Below are positions 1-9,439 of a stretch of 32,444 nucleotides of DNA, one piece after another. The stretch spans positions 1 to 32,444 of the forward strand of contig CALICM010000092.1 in the NCBI GenBank assembly GCA_938049225.1. The letters run 5' to 3'. Below the pieces are notes generated by a model that was given only the letters and a program-made list of their open reading frames with translations, did no database searches and was not told the origin of the DNA. Position numbers and translations under genes: made by a program. This DNA comes from an uncultured Paracoccaceae bacterium (lineage in GTDB: Bacteria; Pseudomonadota; Alphaproteobacteria; Rhodobacterales; Rhodobacteraceae). Within the stretch, counting starts at the first letter, position 1. Every line of letters begins with the position of its first letter.

Positions 1-357
1 TATGACCAAAAATAACCAAAACTCAGAAAAATACAATATTTAAATTTTTACCAAAATGAATAAAAAAGTATATTTAATACATCCTATTACCACTTTGACA
101 TCAAATTTAAACTTTAAAAACTTAAAATATGGTACTTTTTATATTTTGAGGGTCCAAAAATTGGCTAAAAGGTGCAAAAACATTTTTCGGATAGATTATT
201 TTTGGCCGGGAATGTAATTTATGGAATTTACGTTTATTGGATCTGATCGGCTCTATTTTTAGCTATAAAACAAGACAAACCTTGTTGAAATATATAAATT
301 ATTTTTTGATTGGCGATTTTTTTATCTATTAAATAATTGGAGATTTTTAAAAGGTCA
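1..357. other. AT-rich segment of foreign character, ending inside fabI
   Basis: By hand count about 24% of the first 360 bases are G or C, while the DNA right after is strongly GC-rich. The change is abrupt at about 350-360. Bases 1-233 hold no plausible gene; they contain A/T runs and repeated CCAAAA-type words. Bases 234-357 are read as a tail of fabI. The sharp shift suggests inserted or rearranged DNA. A chimeric contig end cannot be excluded because the element's other end lies outside the window. Confidence 0.7.
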
Positions 358-1136
358 TAAGCCTGCGGCATGCCCGTCGCATGGAACCCACCATCCACAA
401 AGATGCACTCGCCGGTGGTGCAAGCGCCTAGGTCCGACAGCAGATAGACCGCCGTGCCCCCCACCGCCTCGAGCGAGGCGTTGGAGCGCAGCGGCGCGTT
501 CACTTCAGTGTTGCGAAACACTTTGCGCGCGCCACCAATCGCGGCCCCCGCCAGCGTACGCATGGGCCCCGCGCTGATCGCGTTGATCCGAACGCCATCC
601 GGACCCAGGTCATTCGCCAGGTATCGCACAGCCGATTCCAAGGCGGCCTTGGCCACGCCCATCACGTTGTAGTTCGGCGTCACACGCTGCGCACCGATAT
701 AAGTCAATGTGATGATAGACCCGCCCTCGGTCATCATCGGGGCCGCGCGCCGGGTCAAATCGACCAGCGAGTAGCACGAGATATCCATCGAGTTCAGGAA
801 GTTCGCGCGGCTCGTGTTCACGAACCGCCCCGACAGTTCCGCCTTGTCCGAATAAGCGATCGCATGCACCAGAAAATCCAGGCCGCCCCACTTGTCTTGC
901 AAGGTCGCGAAAACCCCATCCAGGGACGCCTCGTCCTGCACATCTGCGGGAAGGACCAATTCGGCCCCGATGCTCTCGGCCAGGGGCTTCACCCGCTGCC
1001 CAAAAGCATCACCCTGATAGGTAAACGCCATCTCGGCGCCTTCCGCATGCAGCGCACGCGCGATGCCCCAAGCGATCGACTTTTCATTGGCCACACCCAT
1101 GACCAACCCGCGTTTGCCGTCCATCAATCCTGGCAT
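234..1136 (-). CDS. fabI: Enoyl-[acyl-carrier-protein] reductase (NADH), FabI, with aberrant C-terminus
   Basis: FabI performs the last step of each fatty acid elongation cycle in the cytosol, reducing trans-2-enoyl-ACP with NAD(P)H. It is an atypical short-chain dehydrogenase: the cofactor motif GVANEKSIAWGI is at residues 14-25, and Tyr146, Tyr156 and Lys163 fall at the same numbers as in the E. coli enzyme. The start lies 4 bases after the fabB stop, so the genes are probably cotranscribed. The family sequence normally ends soon after a GMPQ-type motif near residue 262. Here 38 extra residues, rich in Lys, Ile and Asn, are encoded by AT-rich DNA. This looks like loss of the native stop by insertion or rearrangement. 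The catalytic core is intact, so the enzyme may still work. Identity is secure; the natural end is uncertain. Confidence 0.93.
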   Translation of the reverse strand: MPGLMDGKRGLVMGVANEKSIAWGIARALHAEGAEMAFTYQGDAFGQRVKPLAESIGAELVLPADVQDEASLDGVFATLQDKWGGLDFLVHAIAYSDKAELSGRFVNTSRANFLNSMDISCYSLVDLTRRAAPMMTEGGSIITLTYIGAQRVTPNYNVMGVAKAALESAVRYLANDLGPDGVRINAISAGPMRTLAGAAIGGARKVFRNTEVNAPLRSNASLEAVGGTAVYLLSDLGACTTGECIFVDGGFHATGMPQAYDLLKISNYLIDKKIANQKIIYIFQQGLSCFIAKNRADQIQ

Positions 1137-1140
1137 TGGC

Positions 1141-2367
1141 CTAGTCCTGAACCTTGCTCAGCGCGAGAGAGGCATTGGTGCCCCCAAAGCCGAAGCTGTT
1201 TGACAGAACCGTATCCAGCCCTGCGTTGTCGATCCGGGTTTGCACGATCTCGCTATCTTTCAGGGCGGGATCCAGCGTGGTGATATTCGCGCTGGCGGCG
1301 ATGAAGTCATCCTGCAACATCAGCAGGCCATAGATCGCCTCCTGCACGCCGGTCGCCCCCAGCGAATGCCCGGTCAGCGATTTCGTCGAACTGATCGGCG
1401 GTGTTTGCCCCTCCCCAAAGATCCGACGCGCCGCCTCGACCTCCGAGATGTCGCCAACGGGTGTCGAGGTCCCATGGCTGTTGATATAACTCACCTTATG
1501 CTCGCCAAGCGTGCTCATCGCCAATCGCATCGCCCGCTCGCCCCCCTCGCCCGAGGGCGCGACCATATCATAGCCGTCCGAGGTGGCGGCATAGCCGGTC
1601 ACCTCGCCATAGATCTTGGCCCCGCGCGCCTTGGCCCGCTCGTACTCCTCAAGCACCACGACCCCGCCACCGCCGGCGATCACAAAACCGTCGCGGGTCT
1701 CGTCATAGGCGCGGCTGGCGGTTTCGGGCGTGTCGTTGTGCTTGCTGCTCATCGCGCCCATCGCGTCGAACAGACAACTGAGCGTCCAATCTAATTCCTC
1801 GCCGCCACCGGCGAAGACGATGTCCTGCTTGCCGAACTGGATCTGCTCGACGCCATTGCCGATACAATGCGCGCTGGTCGAGCAAGCCGAGGTGATTGAA
1901 TAGTTCACCCCTTTGATCTTGAACGGCGTCGCCAGACAAGCCGAGTTGGTCGAACTCATACCCTTGGTGACCATGAACGGCCCCATCCGCTTGGGGCTGC
2001 CGGTCTCGCGTACGATGTTATGTGCCCGGAAAAAACTTTTGGTCGACGGTCCGCCCGAGCCCATAACCAGCCCGGTTCGGTCGTTGCTGACCTCGCTCTC
2101 GGTCAGTCCGCTGTCCTCGACCGCTTGCTGCATCGCGATGAAATTATAGGCCGCACCGTCGCCCATGAACCGCAGGTTGCGCTTGTCGATATGCGCGGCC
2201 AGGTCGATGTTTGGGTTGCCCTCAATCCGCGACCGAAACCCATGCTCGGCCATATCCTCCGAGAAGCTGATCCCCGAACGGCCCTCTTTCAGCGAGGTCA
2301 TGACCTCGGCCGCCGAATTTCCAATCGATGACACGATCCCTATTCCGGTGATGACAACGCGGCGCAT
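1141..2367 (-). CDS. fabB: 3-oxoacyl-[acyl-carrier-protein] synthase I, FabB
   Basis: This condensing enzyme elongates acyl-ACP with malonyl-ACP. In this family it is needed to extend the cis-unsaturated intermediates that FabA makes. The 408 residues match the family length. The Cys-His-His triad is visible: Cys162 in SACSTSAHC, His298 in [10 protein letters not shown] and His334 in [10 protein letters not shown] glycine-rich GFGGTNASL motif lies near the C-terminus. It sits between fabA (25-base gap) and fabI (4-base gap) on the same strand, the classic unsaturated fatty acid operon of Rhodobacterales. A GGGGAGAGG ribosome binding site precedes the ATG. Nothing odd was seen in it. Confidence 0.97.
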   Translation of the reverse strand: MRRVVITGIGIVSSIGNSAAEVMTSLKEGRSGISFSEDMAEHGFRSRIEGNPNIDLAAHIDKRNLRFMGDGAAYNFIAMQQAVEDSGLTESEVSNDRTGLVMGSGGPSTKSFFRAHNIVRETGSPKRMGPFMVTKGMSSTNSACLATPFKIKGVNYSITSACSTSAHCIGNGVEQIQFGKQDIVFAGGGEELDWTLSCLFDAMGAMSSKHNDTPETASRAYDETRDGFVIAGGGGVVVLEEYERAKARGAKIYGEVTGYAATSDGYDMVAPSGEGGERAMRLAMSTLGEHKVSYINSHGTSTPVGDISEVEAARRIFGEGQTPPISSTKSLTGHSLGATGVQEAIYGLLMLQDDFIAASANITTLDPALKDSEIVQTRIDNAGLDTVLSNSFGFGGTNASLALSKVQD

Positions 2368-2392
2368 GCGCCTCTCCCCTTCGCTTGGACGT

Positions 2393-2929
2393 TCAGGTTT
2401 CGTCCTGAAACAGACCCACTTTCATATCCTTGGCAGTATAGATCGTCTCGCCATCCGCCTGCATGATGCCATCGGCCATCCCCAGCTTCAGCTTGCGATC
2501 GATGACGCGTGTAAAATCAACGACATACCGCACCAGCTTCGTCGCGGGTGTTACCATCCCTGAAAACTTCACCTCGCCCACACCCAGCGCGCGGCCCCGG
2601 CCCTGCATGCCGCGCCAACCCAGATTGAACCCGGTCAATTGCCACAAAGCATCCAGCCCCAGACACCCAGGCATCACCGGATCGCCCTCGAAGTGACACT
2701 CAAAAAACCACAGCTCGGGTTTGATGTCGAACTCGGCCACCACGTGGCCTTTGCCACTCGCCCCACCGTCTGCCGAGATGTCGGTCACGCGGTCCATCAT
2801 CAGCATTGGCGGTTTGGGCAATTGAGGATTACCGGGGCCAAACATTTCGCCTCTGGCGCAGGACATCAACCCGTCAAAGTCGATACTCGTCGGCTGTCCG
2901 ATCATCCCTGGCGCGCTCCCCTCGGTCAT
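2393..2929 (-). CDS. fabA: 3-hydroxydecanoyl-[acyl-carrier-protein] dehydratase/isomerase, FabA
   Basis: FabA dehydrates 3-hydroxyacyl-ACP and isomerises trans-2-decenoyl-ACP to cis-3, the branch point of anaerobic-type unsaturated fatty acid synthesis. It is a 178-residue single hot-dog-fold protein. The catalytic pair is His79 in [12 protein letters not shown] and Asp93 in LGLDALWQ, equivalent to E. coli His70 and Asp84. The ATG is preceded by AGGAGG at good spacing. It is the first gene of fabA-fabB-fabI and is transcribed away from irr, with 137 bases between the two starts. I saw no clear operator there. Confidence 0.97.
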   Translation of the reverse strand: MTEGSAPGMIGQPTSIDFDGLMSCARGEMFGPGNPQLPKPPMLMMDRVTDISADGGASGKGHVVAEFDIKPELWFFECHFEGDPVMPGCLGLDALWQLTGFNLGWRGMQGRGRALGVGEVKFSGMVTPATKLVRYVVDFTRVIDRKLKLGMADGIMQADGETIYTAKDMKVGLFQDET

Positions 2930-3066
2930 CTTTGGCCCCTCCTAGCATCGGCGTCGGCGCAGGCGCAAGCCAGACGGCACGGCCCAAGCTGCGTCCAACT
3001 GCCTCTCGGGCTGGCATTTTCAGCCGCCCTATGGCACAACTTACGCAACGCAGTTGGGAACGACCG

Positions 3067-3498
3067 ATGACCAAGACAAGGGATCAGATCGAACACAATC
3101 GCGCGGCCAGCTGGCTGCAAACCGCAGGGCTGCGCCCGACGCGGCAACGCCTGACCTTGGCCAAATTGCTGGTGGGCGATGGTCACAATCGCCACGTGAC
3201 CGCCGAAAGCCTGCACGAGGCCGCGGCAGCCACGCCCGAAACGGTGTCGCTGGCGACGGTTTATAATACCTTGCGAGCGTTCTGTGACGCGGGCCTGATG
3301 AGCGAAATAACCGTGGATGGCAGCCGCTCGTACTTTGACACGCGCACCGACGATCACCCGCATTTTTATTGGGAGGATGACGGCCGCCTGACCGATGCCC
3401 CCAGCGAGAGCGTTCGGATCGAGGCGTTTCCAGATGCCCCCGAGGGGACCGAGATTGCGAAGATCGACGTTGTGATCCGCCTGCGACAAAAGCGCTAA
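3067..3498 (+). CDS. irr: Iron response regulator Irr (Fur family)
   Basis: Irr is a Fur-superfamily DNA-binding repressor/activator that tracks haem and iron status in alphaproteobacteria. The 143 residues begin MTKTRDQIEHNRAASWL and continue with the winged-helix segment LRPTRQRLTLAKLL and the Fur signature SLATVYNTLRAFCDAGLM. A metal-site-like DDHPHFYWED follows in place of the His-rich run seen in many Irr proteins. No GCW-type haem regulatory motif is present, as is usual outside the Bradyrhizobium type. An ATG at 3031 in the same frame would add 12 residues; I prefer 3067 by homology. The divergent fabA and the downstream acetyltransferase (11-base gap) are its neighbours. It could be labelled a generic Fur protein, but position next to fabAB favours Irr. 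Confidence 0.88.
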   Translation: MTKTRDQIEHNRAASWLQTAGLRPTRQRLTLAKLLVGDGHNRHVTAESLHEAAAATPETVSLATVYNTLRAFCDAGLMSEITVDGSRSYFDTRTDDHPHFYWEDDGRLTDAPSESVRIEAFPDAPEGTEIAKIDVVIRLRQKR

Positions 3499-3509
3499 GA
3501 CCCTCGCCG

Positions 3510-4109
3510 ATGACCACCCTTTCCGAACGCGCCAAGATGCAGGCTGGCGAGTTTTACACTTGCATGGACCCAGAGTTGGCCGAGCTGCGCAATATCGCCC
3601 GCCGCGCCGTGCACGAGCATAACACCCTTCACCCTGACAAACGCGGCGCCGCCGCACCACAATTGCGCGGCTTGTTTGGGAGCTTTGGCGAAGGCACGAT
3701 GCTCGAGGCACCCTTTCACTGTGCCTATGGTTTCAACATCTCGCTGGGCGCCAATGTGTATCTGAACGCGGGCTGCACGATCTTGGACACCGCGCCGGTG
3801 ATCATTCACGACGGCTGCATGCTGGGCCCCTATGTGCAGATCTATTGCGCCCAGCATCACAAAGACCCGGAACTGCGCGCTCAGGGTTTGGAATACGCCC
3901 GCCCGGTGACCCTGGGGCCAAATGTCTGGATCGGTGGCGCGGCGGTCATCCTTCCCGGTGTGACGATCGGCGAGAATGCGATTGTTGGCGCAGGCGCCGT
4001 GGTAACCCGCAGCGTAGCGGCGGGGACGACCGTCACCGGACTAGCAGCGCAACCGACGACGCTGCATGCCTTTCACAAGCCACATCGCCCTGATAGGTCG
4101 GGACAATGA
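3510..4109 (+). CDS. Sugar O-acetyltransferase (maltose acetyltransferase/NodL type)
   Basis: This is a cytosolic acetyl-CoA-dependent O-acetyltransferase of the left-handed beta-helix family. The N-terminal helical domain characteristic of Maa/NodL proteins is visible (SERAKMQAGEFYTCMDPEL and onward), followed by hexapeptide repeats from about residue 70 to 185. PFHCAYGFNISLGANVYLN and IGENAIVGAGAVVTRSVAAG are typical turns, and His in YCAQHHKDP is the expected catalytic position. At 199 residues it has about the usual family length. It starts 11 bases after irr and its stop overlaps the next start (ATGA). The acceptor sugar cannot be told from the sequence. Confidence 0.88.
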   Translation: MTTLSERAKMQAGEFYTCMDPELAELRNIARRAVHEHNTLHPDKRGAAAPQLRGLFGSFGEGTMLEAPFHCAYGFNISLGANVYLNAGCTILDTAPVIIHDGCMLGPYVQIYCAQHHKDPELRAQGLEYARPVTLGPNVWIGGAAVILPGVTIGENAIVGAGAVVTRSVAAGTTVTGLAAQPTTLHAFHKPHRPDRSGQ

Positions 4110-5041
4110 CCACGCTTTTGATCACCCATCCCGACGGCCTGAACCATGTGACGCCACCGGGCCACCCCGAGCAGGTCGCCCGGCTTGAGCATGTGTGGGC
4201 GGCCCTGAACGCCCCCGCCTTTTCGGGGCTTATGCGGGCCGAGGCGCCCTTGGCGACGGACGAGCAGATCCTGCGCGCGCATCCGCGGTCTCATATCGAT
4301 GCGATCCGCGCGGCCGCCCCGACAGATGGCACTCGTTCGCTAGACGCCGATACGCATATGTCGCCCGGCTCGCTGTCCGCCGCTTTGCGGGCTGCGGGCG
4401 GCAATGTGGCCGCGGTTGACGCAGTGATGGCAGGCGAGGCGAAGAACGCCTTCGTCGCCCTGCGCCCGCCGGGGCATCATGCCGAGGCGACGACGCCCAT
4501 GGGGTTTTGCCTGTTCGGCAACGTTGTGATCGGCGCGCGCCACGCGCTTGAAGCGCATGGGCTGAGCCGGGCCGCCATCGTCGACTTCGATGTCCACCAC
4601 GGCAATGGAACCCAAGACTTGGTGTGGGACGACGACCGTATCTTCTTTGCCTCGACCCATCAAAGCCCGCTCTATCCAGGCACCGGGGCCGCGCATGAAA
4701 CGGGTGCGCATGGCAATATCCTGAATGTGCCCTTGCCACCCAACACCGGCAGTGCGGCATTCCGTCAGGCTTTTGAGGGGTTGGTGCTGCCCGCCGTCGA
4801 CGCCTTTGCGCCCGAGTTGATCCTGATCTCGGCCGGGTTCGACGCGCATGCCGCCGACCCGCTTGCGAATTTGAACCTGACCGAGGATGATTTTGCCTGG
4901 GCGACCGCACGCATTTGCGACCTTGCAGACACCCACGCCCAGGGCCGGGTGGTCTCGACTTTAGAGGGTGGATATGATCTGCAGGCCCTCGCGGCTTCGG
5001 CTGCGGCCCATGTGAAAGTGCTGATGGAGCATTCGGGATGA
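4106..5041 (+). CDS. Histone deacetylase-fold amidohydrolase (acetylpolyamine amidohydrolase/AcuC type)
   Basis: This is a zinc-dependent deacetylase-fold enzyme of 311 residues. Its active-site motifs are in order: RPPGHHAE with the paired His, VDFDVHHGNGTQ carrying the Asp and His zinc ligands, ISAGFDAHAADPL carrying the second Asp, and EGGYDL near the end. Bacterial members remove acetyl or acyl groups from polyamines, small amides or protein lysines; the substrate here is unknown. Both ends overlap neighbours by ATGA, so it is translationally coupled to the acetyltransferase before it and to xseB after it. Standing next to an acetyltransferase is suggestive of a pair but is not proof of one. 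Confidence 0.9.
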   Translation: MTTLLITHPDGLNHVTPPGHPEQVARLEHVWAALNAPAFSGLMRAEAPLATDEQILRAHPRSHIDAIRAAAPTDGTRSLDADTHMSPGSLSAALRAAGGNVAAVDAVMAGEAKNAFVALRPPGHHAEATTPMGFCLFGNVVIGARHALEAHGLSRAAIVDFDVHHGNGTQDLVWDDDRIFFASTHQSPLYPGTGAAHETGAHGNILNVPLPPNTGSAAFRQAFEGLVLPAVDAFAPELILISAGFDAHAADPLANLNLTEDDFAWATARICDLADTHAQGRVVSTLEGGYDLQALAASAAAHVKVLMEHSG

Positions 5042-5280
5042 CCGATACAGCGATTGCCAAAATGTCTTTCGAGGAGGCGTTGGCCGAGTTGGAAACCGTC
5101 GTCAGCAGCTTGGAAGGGGGCGCGATCCCGCTGGAACAATCGATCACGCTTTACGAACGCGGTGCCGCGCTGAAAGCCCATTGCGAGGCCAAGCTCGCCG
5201 CCGCCGAAGAAAAGGTTGCCAAGATCACCCGGGGTGCCGATGGCACCCCAAGCGGGCTGGCCCCCGTCGACCCGGACTGA
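5038..5280 (+). CDS. xseB: Exodeoxyribonuclease VII small subunit
   Basis: XseB binds XseA to form exonuclease VII, which degrades single-stranded DNA to short oligonucleotides. It is an 80-residue, mostly helical protein with the family pattern SFEEALAELETVVSSLEGG followed by IPLEQSITLYERGAALKAHC. The start overlaps the previous stop (ATGA) and the stop shares one base with the ispA start. The order xseB-ispA-dxs is conserved widely in proteobacteria. xseA is not in the window. Confidence 0.96.
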   Translation: MTDTAIAKMSFEEALAELETVVSSLEGGAIPLEQSITLYERGAALKAHCEAKLAAAEEKVAKITRGADGTPSGLAPVDPD

Positions 5281-6170
5281 TGGCCGACGAACAGGATCTT
5301 GCCTTCCACGCCGCCCTCAGCCAGGCGGCGACCGGCGTCGAGGATGCGCTTGAGACCCTGCTGCCACCACCCACGACCACCGTGGCGGAAGCGATGCGGT
5401 ATGCCACGCTTTCGGGCGGCAAGCGGTTGCGGGCCTTTCTGGCGATCGAGACGGCGATGCTGTTCCGCGTGCCCGTCACCTCGGCCATTCGGGCGGCGGC
5501 GGCGGTCGAGTGCATTCACGCCTATTCGCTGATCCACGACGATTTGCCCGCGATGGACAACGACGACCTGCGTCGCGGTAAGCCCACCGTGCACCGAAAG
5601 TGGGATGATGCCACCGCGATCCTGGCGGGCGACGCGCTGCAAGCCCTGGCGTTCGAGATCCTGGCCGCCCCCCAAACCGCCCAGGACCCGACCATAAGGT
5701 GCAAGTTAATCGCCCGCCTCGCCCAAGCGTCGGGGGCGGCGGGCATGGTTGGCGGCCAAGCGTTGGACATCGCCGCCGAGACTGCCGGCAGCCCGCTGAA
5801 CCTTGAGCAGATCACAGACCTGCAGGCGCTGAAAACCGGCGCGCTGATCTGTTGGGCTGTCGAGGCGGGGGCGATCTTGGGCAAGTCAGATGCGACCAAC
5901 CTGATTGCCTTTGCCCAAGCGCTGGGACTGGCGTTTCAGATTCAGGATGACATCTTGGATGTCACCAGCTCGGCCGAACTGACGGGCAAGGCCACCCAAA
6001 AGGACAGCGCTGCCGGCAAAGCGACCTTTGTGTCGCTGCTGGGACTTGAGGGCGCACAGAAAAAAGCGCGTGACTTGGTGTCAACTGCATGTGACACTTT
6101 GCTTCCCTATGGATCGGCCGCGACGAATCTGACGCGGGCAGCGCATTTCGCGATCGAGCGGTCCAACTAG
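5280..6170 (+). CDS. ispA: (2E,6E)-farnesyl diphosphate synthase / geranylgeranyl-type polyprenyl synthetase, IspA
   Basis: IspA condenses isopentenyl diphosphate with allylic diphosphates to give farnesyl diphosphate, the precursor of quinones, undecaprenyl phosphate and carotenoids. The 296-residue protein starts at the ATG that overlaps the xseB stop (TGATG). The first Asp-rich motif is HDDLPAMDNDD and the second is QIQDDILD. The GGKRLR motif lies upstream and KPTVHRKWDDATAILAGDALQ follows. A longer reading from upstream exists but its first 33 residues are out-of-frame xseB sequence and not homologous. Product length (C15 or C20) is not decided by what I can see. Confidence 0.95.
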   Translation: MADEQDLAFHAALSQAATGVEDALETLLPPPTTTVAEAMRYATLSGGKRLRAFLAIETAMLFRVPVTSAIRAAAAVECIHAYSLIHDDLPAMDNDDLRRGKPTVHRKWDDATAILAGDALQALAFEILAAPQTAQDPTIRCKLIARLAQASGAAGMVGGQALDIAAETAGSPLNLEQITDLQALKTGALICWAVEAGAILGKSDATNLIAFAQALGLAFQIQDDILDVTSSAELTGKATQKDSAAGKATFVSLLGLEGAQKKARDLVSTACDTLLPYGSAATNLTRAAHFAIERSN

Positions 6171-6203
6171 GGGTATGTAAGCGCCAAAGACCGGAACACA
6201 TCC

Positions 6204-8135
6204 ATGCCATCTGACCGCCCCCACACACCGCTGCTCGACTGCATCACGTCCCCCGCCGATATGAAACCCCTCAGCAATATCGAGTTGAAGGTGCTGGCGT
6301 CAGAACTGCGGGCCGAGACGATCTCGGCCGTGTCCGAGACCGGTGGACACCTCGGCGCGGGACTGGGGGTGGTTGAACTGACGGTGGCGCTGCATGCCGT
6401 GTTCAATACACCCAAGGATCGGTTGATTTGGGACGTCAGCCATCAGTGCTATCCCCACAAGGTGCTGACCGGGCGACGGGATCGGATCCGCACGCTGCGC
6501 AAGGGCGGTGGCCTGTCGGGTTTCACCAAACGCAGCGAAAGCCCCTATGACCCCTTTGGTGCGGCGCATAGCTCAACCTCGATCAGCGCGGGACTTGGCT
6601 TTGCCGTAGCGCGCGATCTGGGCGGTGCGCCCGAACATGGGCTGGGCGATGTGGTCTGTGTGATCGGCGATGGCTCGATCAGCGCGGGCATGGCTTACGA
6701 GGGGTTGAACAACGCGGGCCATCTGAAAAGGCGGCTGATCGTGATCTTGAACGATAATGAGATGTCCATCGCCCCGCCGGTGGGCGCGATGTCGAGCTAT
6801 CTGTCGAGCCTTTATGCGGGCGCGCCCTTCCAAGAATTCAAAGCCGCCGCCAAAGGCGCCGTCAGCCTGCTGCCGCAACCGTTTCAAGAGGGCGCGCGCC
6901 GCGCGCGCGAGTTGGTTAAGTCCGTCACTGTCGGCGGCACGTTGTTCGAGGAACTGGGGTTCAGCTATTTGGGGCCCATCGACGGCCACGACATGGACCA
7001 GTTGATGGCCGTGTTGCGCACCGTCAAAACCCGCGCCGACGGCCCGGTCCTGATCCACGCGATCACCAAAAAGGGCAAAGGCTTCGCCCCGGCCGAGGCT
7101 GCCGCTGACAAGGGTCACGCGACGGCGAAATTCGACGTGGCAACCGGCAAGCAAAACAAGCCGCCGTCCAACGCCCCCTCCTACACCAAAGTGTTTGCAC
7201 AGAGCCTGATCAAAGAGGCCGAGGATGACCCGCTGATCACAGCCGTGACCGCCGCCATGCCCGACGGCACTGGCTTGAACCTGTTTGCCGAGCGATTCCC
7301 CGATCGTACGTTTGACGTGGGCATCGCAGAACAGCACGGCGTGACCTTTTGCGCGGGCATGGCCGCCGGTGGGTTGAAACCCTTCTGTGCGATCTATTCG
7401 ACGTTCCTGCAGCGCGGCTATGACCAAGTGGTTCACGACGTGGCCTTGCAACGCCTGCCGGTGCGTTTCGCCATTGATCGCGCCGGGCTGGTCGGCGCAG
7501 ATGGCGCCACCCATGCGGGGTCGTTCGATATCGCCTATCTAACCAACCTGCCCGATTTCGTGGTCATGGCCGCCGCGGACGAGGCCGAGTTGGTCCACAT
7601 GGTCGCCACCGCCGCTGCCATCGACGACCGTCCCTCGGCCTTCCGCTTTCCGCGGGGCGAGGGGGTGGGCGTGGACATGCCCGAACGCGGCATCCCGCTG
7701 GAAATTGGTCGGGGCCGTATTGTGGCCGAGGGCGATAGCGTCGCCATCCTCTCGTTTGGCGCGCGGCTGTCGGAATGCCAAAAGGCCGCCGAGGCGCTGG
7801 CCACCAAAGGCATCACACCGACCATAGCGGATGCGCGTTTCGCCAAACCCCTGGATCGCGACCTGATCTTGAACCTGGCCCGCGACCACAGCGCGCTGAT
7901 CACCATCGAGGAGGGCGCCGTGGGCGGGTTCGGTGCCCATGTCGCCCAACTTCTGGCCGACGAGGGTGTCTTCGACCAGGGTCTCAAGTTCCGCTCAATG
8001 GTATTCCCCGACACTTTCATCGACCACGACAGCCCAGCGGAAATGTATGCTATCGCAGGCATGAACGCCCCGCAGATCGAGGCAAAAGTGCTTGAGGTGA
8101 TGGGCGTCGCCTCGCTGGCCGAGCGCCGGGCCTAA
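6204..8135 (+). CDS. dxs: 1-deoxy-D-xylulose-5-phosphate synthase
   Basis: Dxs makes 1-deoxy-D-xylulose 5-phosphate from pyruvate and glyceraldehyde 3-phosphate, the entry step of the MEP isoprenoid pathway. It is a thiamine diphosphate enzyme of 643 residues, the usual size. Visible motifs are [18 protein letters not shown] near the N-terminus, the TPP/Mg motif [18 protein letters not shown] with [12 protein letters not shown], and the pyrimidine-domain segment [17 protein letters not shown]. It follows ispA by 33 bases. Its TAA stop physically overlaps the stop of the convergent dctM, leaving no room for a separate terminator. Confidence 0.97.
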   Translation: MPSDRPHTPLLDCITSPADMKPLSNIELKVLASELRAETISAVSETGGHLGAGLGVVELTVALHAVFNTPKDRLIWDVSHQCYPHKVLTGRRDRIRTLRKGGGLSGFTKRSESPYDPFGAAHSSTSISAGLGFAVARDLGGAPEHGLGDVVCVIGDGSISAGMAYEGLNNAGHLKRRLIVILNDNEMSIAPPVGAMSSYLSSLYAGAPFQEFKAAAKGAVSLLPQPFQEGARRARELVKSVTVGGTLFEELGFSYLGPIDGHDMDQLMAVLRTVKTRADGPVLIHAITKKGKGFAPAEAAADKGHATAKFDVATGKQNKPPSNAPSYTKVFAQSLIKEAEDDPLITAVTAAMPDGTGLNLFAERFPDRTFDVGIAEQHGVTFCAGMAAGGLKPFCAIYSTFLQRGYDQVVHDVALQRLPVRFAIDRAGLVGADGATHAGSFDIAYLTNLPDFVVMAAADEAELVHMVATAAAIDDRPSAFRFPRGEGVGVDMPERGIPLEIGRGRIVAEGDSVAILSFGARLSECQKAAEALATKGITPTIADARFAKPLDRDLILNLARDHSALITIEEGAVGGFGAHVAQLLADEGVFDQGLKFRSMVFPDTFIDHDSPAEMYAIAGMNAPQIEAKVLEVMGVASLAERRA

Positions 8136-9439
8136 AGCCCAGGCAGCCAAAGGGCTAATGGCGGGAAAAGGATCAGCAGCGCCACCAAAAGTAGCGAGCA
8201 CAGGATGAAAGGGATCGCCGAGGTATAGATCTCGCGCATGGTTGTGCCTGTGGGGGCGACGCCTTTCATTACGAACAGCAGCAGCCCAAAGGGCGGCGTG
8301 GTAAAGCTGATTTCCAGCGCCAAAAGCATGATCAGCGCGAACCAGATCGGATCGAACCCCAGGCTTTGAGCCAGCGGAAAGAAGATCGGCACGGTCAGTA
8401 GCATCATCGAGATTTGCTCCATGAACATGCCCAGCACCAACAGCACCCCGAACATCACCAGCAGCATCCAGATCGGGCTCAACTCGAACCCCGTTGCCCA
8501 GCCGATCAAACCGCTTGAGGCCCCCGAGAAGGCCAAAAGCTGGCTGAACGTGGCCGAGCCAAAGACGATCAGATAGGCCATCAAGGTCACCTTCAGCGCC
8601 CCTACGACGGACCGCTTCAAAGCCTCCCAGGTCAGACAACGGAACACGGCGGCCAGGATCATGACGCCCAGCGCCCCAAAGGCGGCAGCCTCGGACGGCG
8701 TCACGATCCCGCCGACCATCATAGCCACTATGATCACCATCACGCCCACCATTGGCACGACATCCCGCAGGATCAGCAGCGCTTTCTGCGCCGCCGAGAT
8801 AGACTCGACCTCGTAGGCGGGCGCTGCCGCCGGGTCGATCCGCGTCTGGATCCAGATCGTCGCGAGATAAAACCCGGCCAGGACCAGACCGGGAACGATC
8901 CCCGCGATAAGCAAAGCGCCCACATCGATCTTGGCCAATGTCGCTAGCAGCACCGCAAGGGCCGAGGGCGGGATGATGATCGCCAGCCCGCCGGTCCCCA
9001 GGATCGGGCCTATGGACATGTATTTCTTGTACCCGCGCGCCGTCATCTCGGGCACCATCAGCGAGCCCAGAAGCGCCGTGGATCCCATGGACGAGCCTGA
9101 CAGAGTGGAAAACCCTGTTCCACCCAGCACCGTCACATAGCTTAACCGCCCTGGCAGGCGGCCCAGCAGCCGGTCGATGGCGTTGAACATGCGCCCCCCC
9201 AGCCCAGTGTGAAAGAACACCTCGCCCATCAACAAGAACAGCGGGATTGGCACCAGCGCAAAACTGGTCAGCGAGCCCAGCCCGTTGTTCAACAGTTGCA
9301 CCACGCCACGCTCACCGCCCATATAGACCCAAGCGCCGATGATATTCGCCGCCAGAAAGGCCAGCGCCACCGGCATGCCCAGCGCCATCAGCAGCATGAT
9401 CGACCCCAGCAGCAGGGCCAGTGCCTCGACCCACTCCAT
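8132..9439 (-). CDS. dctM: TRAP transporter large permease, DctM type
   Basis: This is the large membrane subunit of a tripartite ATP-independent periplasmic transporter, which imports organic acids using an ion gradient. It has 435 residues and about 12 hydrophobic segments. Family motifs include the N-terminal [41 protein letters not shown] and [19 protein letters not shown]. The start overlaps the dctQ stop. It is the last gene of gntR-leuCD-dctPQM, so its substrate is probably the one degraded by the flanking enzymes. It converges on dxs with overlapping stop codons. Confidence 0.95.
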   Translation of the reverse strand: MEWVEALALLLGSIMLLMALGMPVALAFLAANIIGAWVYMGGERGVVQLLNNGLGSLTSFALVPIPLFLLMGEVFFHTGLGGRMFNAIDRLLGRLPGRLSYVTVLGGTGFSTLSGSSMGSTALLGSLMVPEMTARGYKKYMSIGPILGTGGLAIIIPPSALAVLLATLAKIDVGALLIAGIVPGLVLAGFYLATIWIQTRIDPAAAPAYEVESISAAQKALLILRDVVPMVGVMVIIVAMMVGGIVTPSEAAAFGALGVMILAAVFRCLTWEALKRSVVGALKVTLMAYLIVFGSATFSQLLAFSGASSGLIGWATGFELSPIWMLLVMFGVLLVLGMFMEQISMMLLTVPIFFPLAQSLGFDPIWFALIMLLALEISFTTPPFGLLLFVMKGVAPTGTTMREIYTSAIPFILCSLLLVALLILFPPLALWLPGL

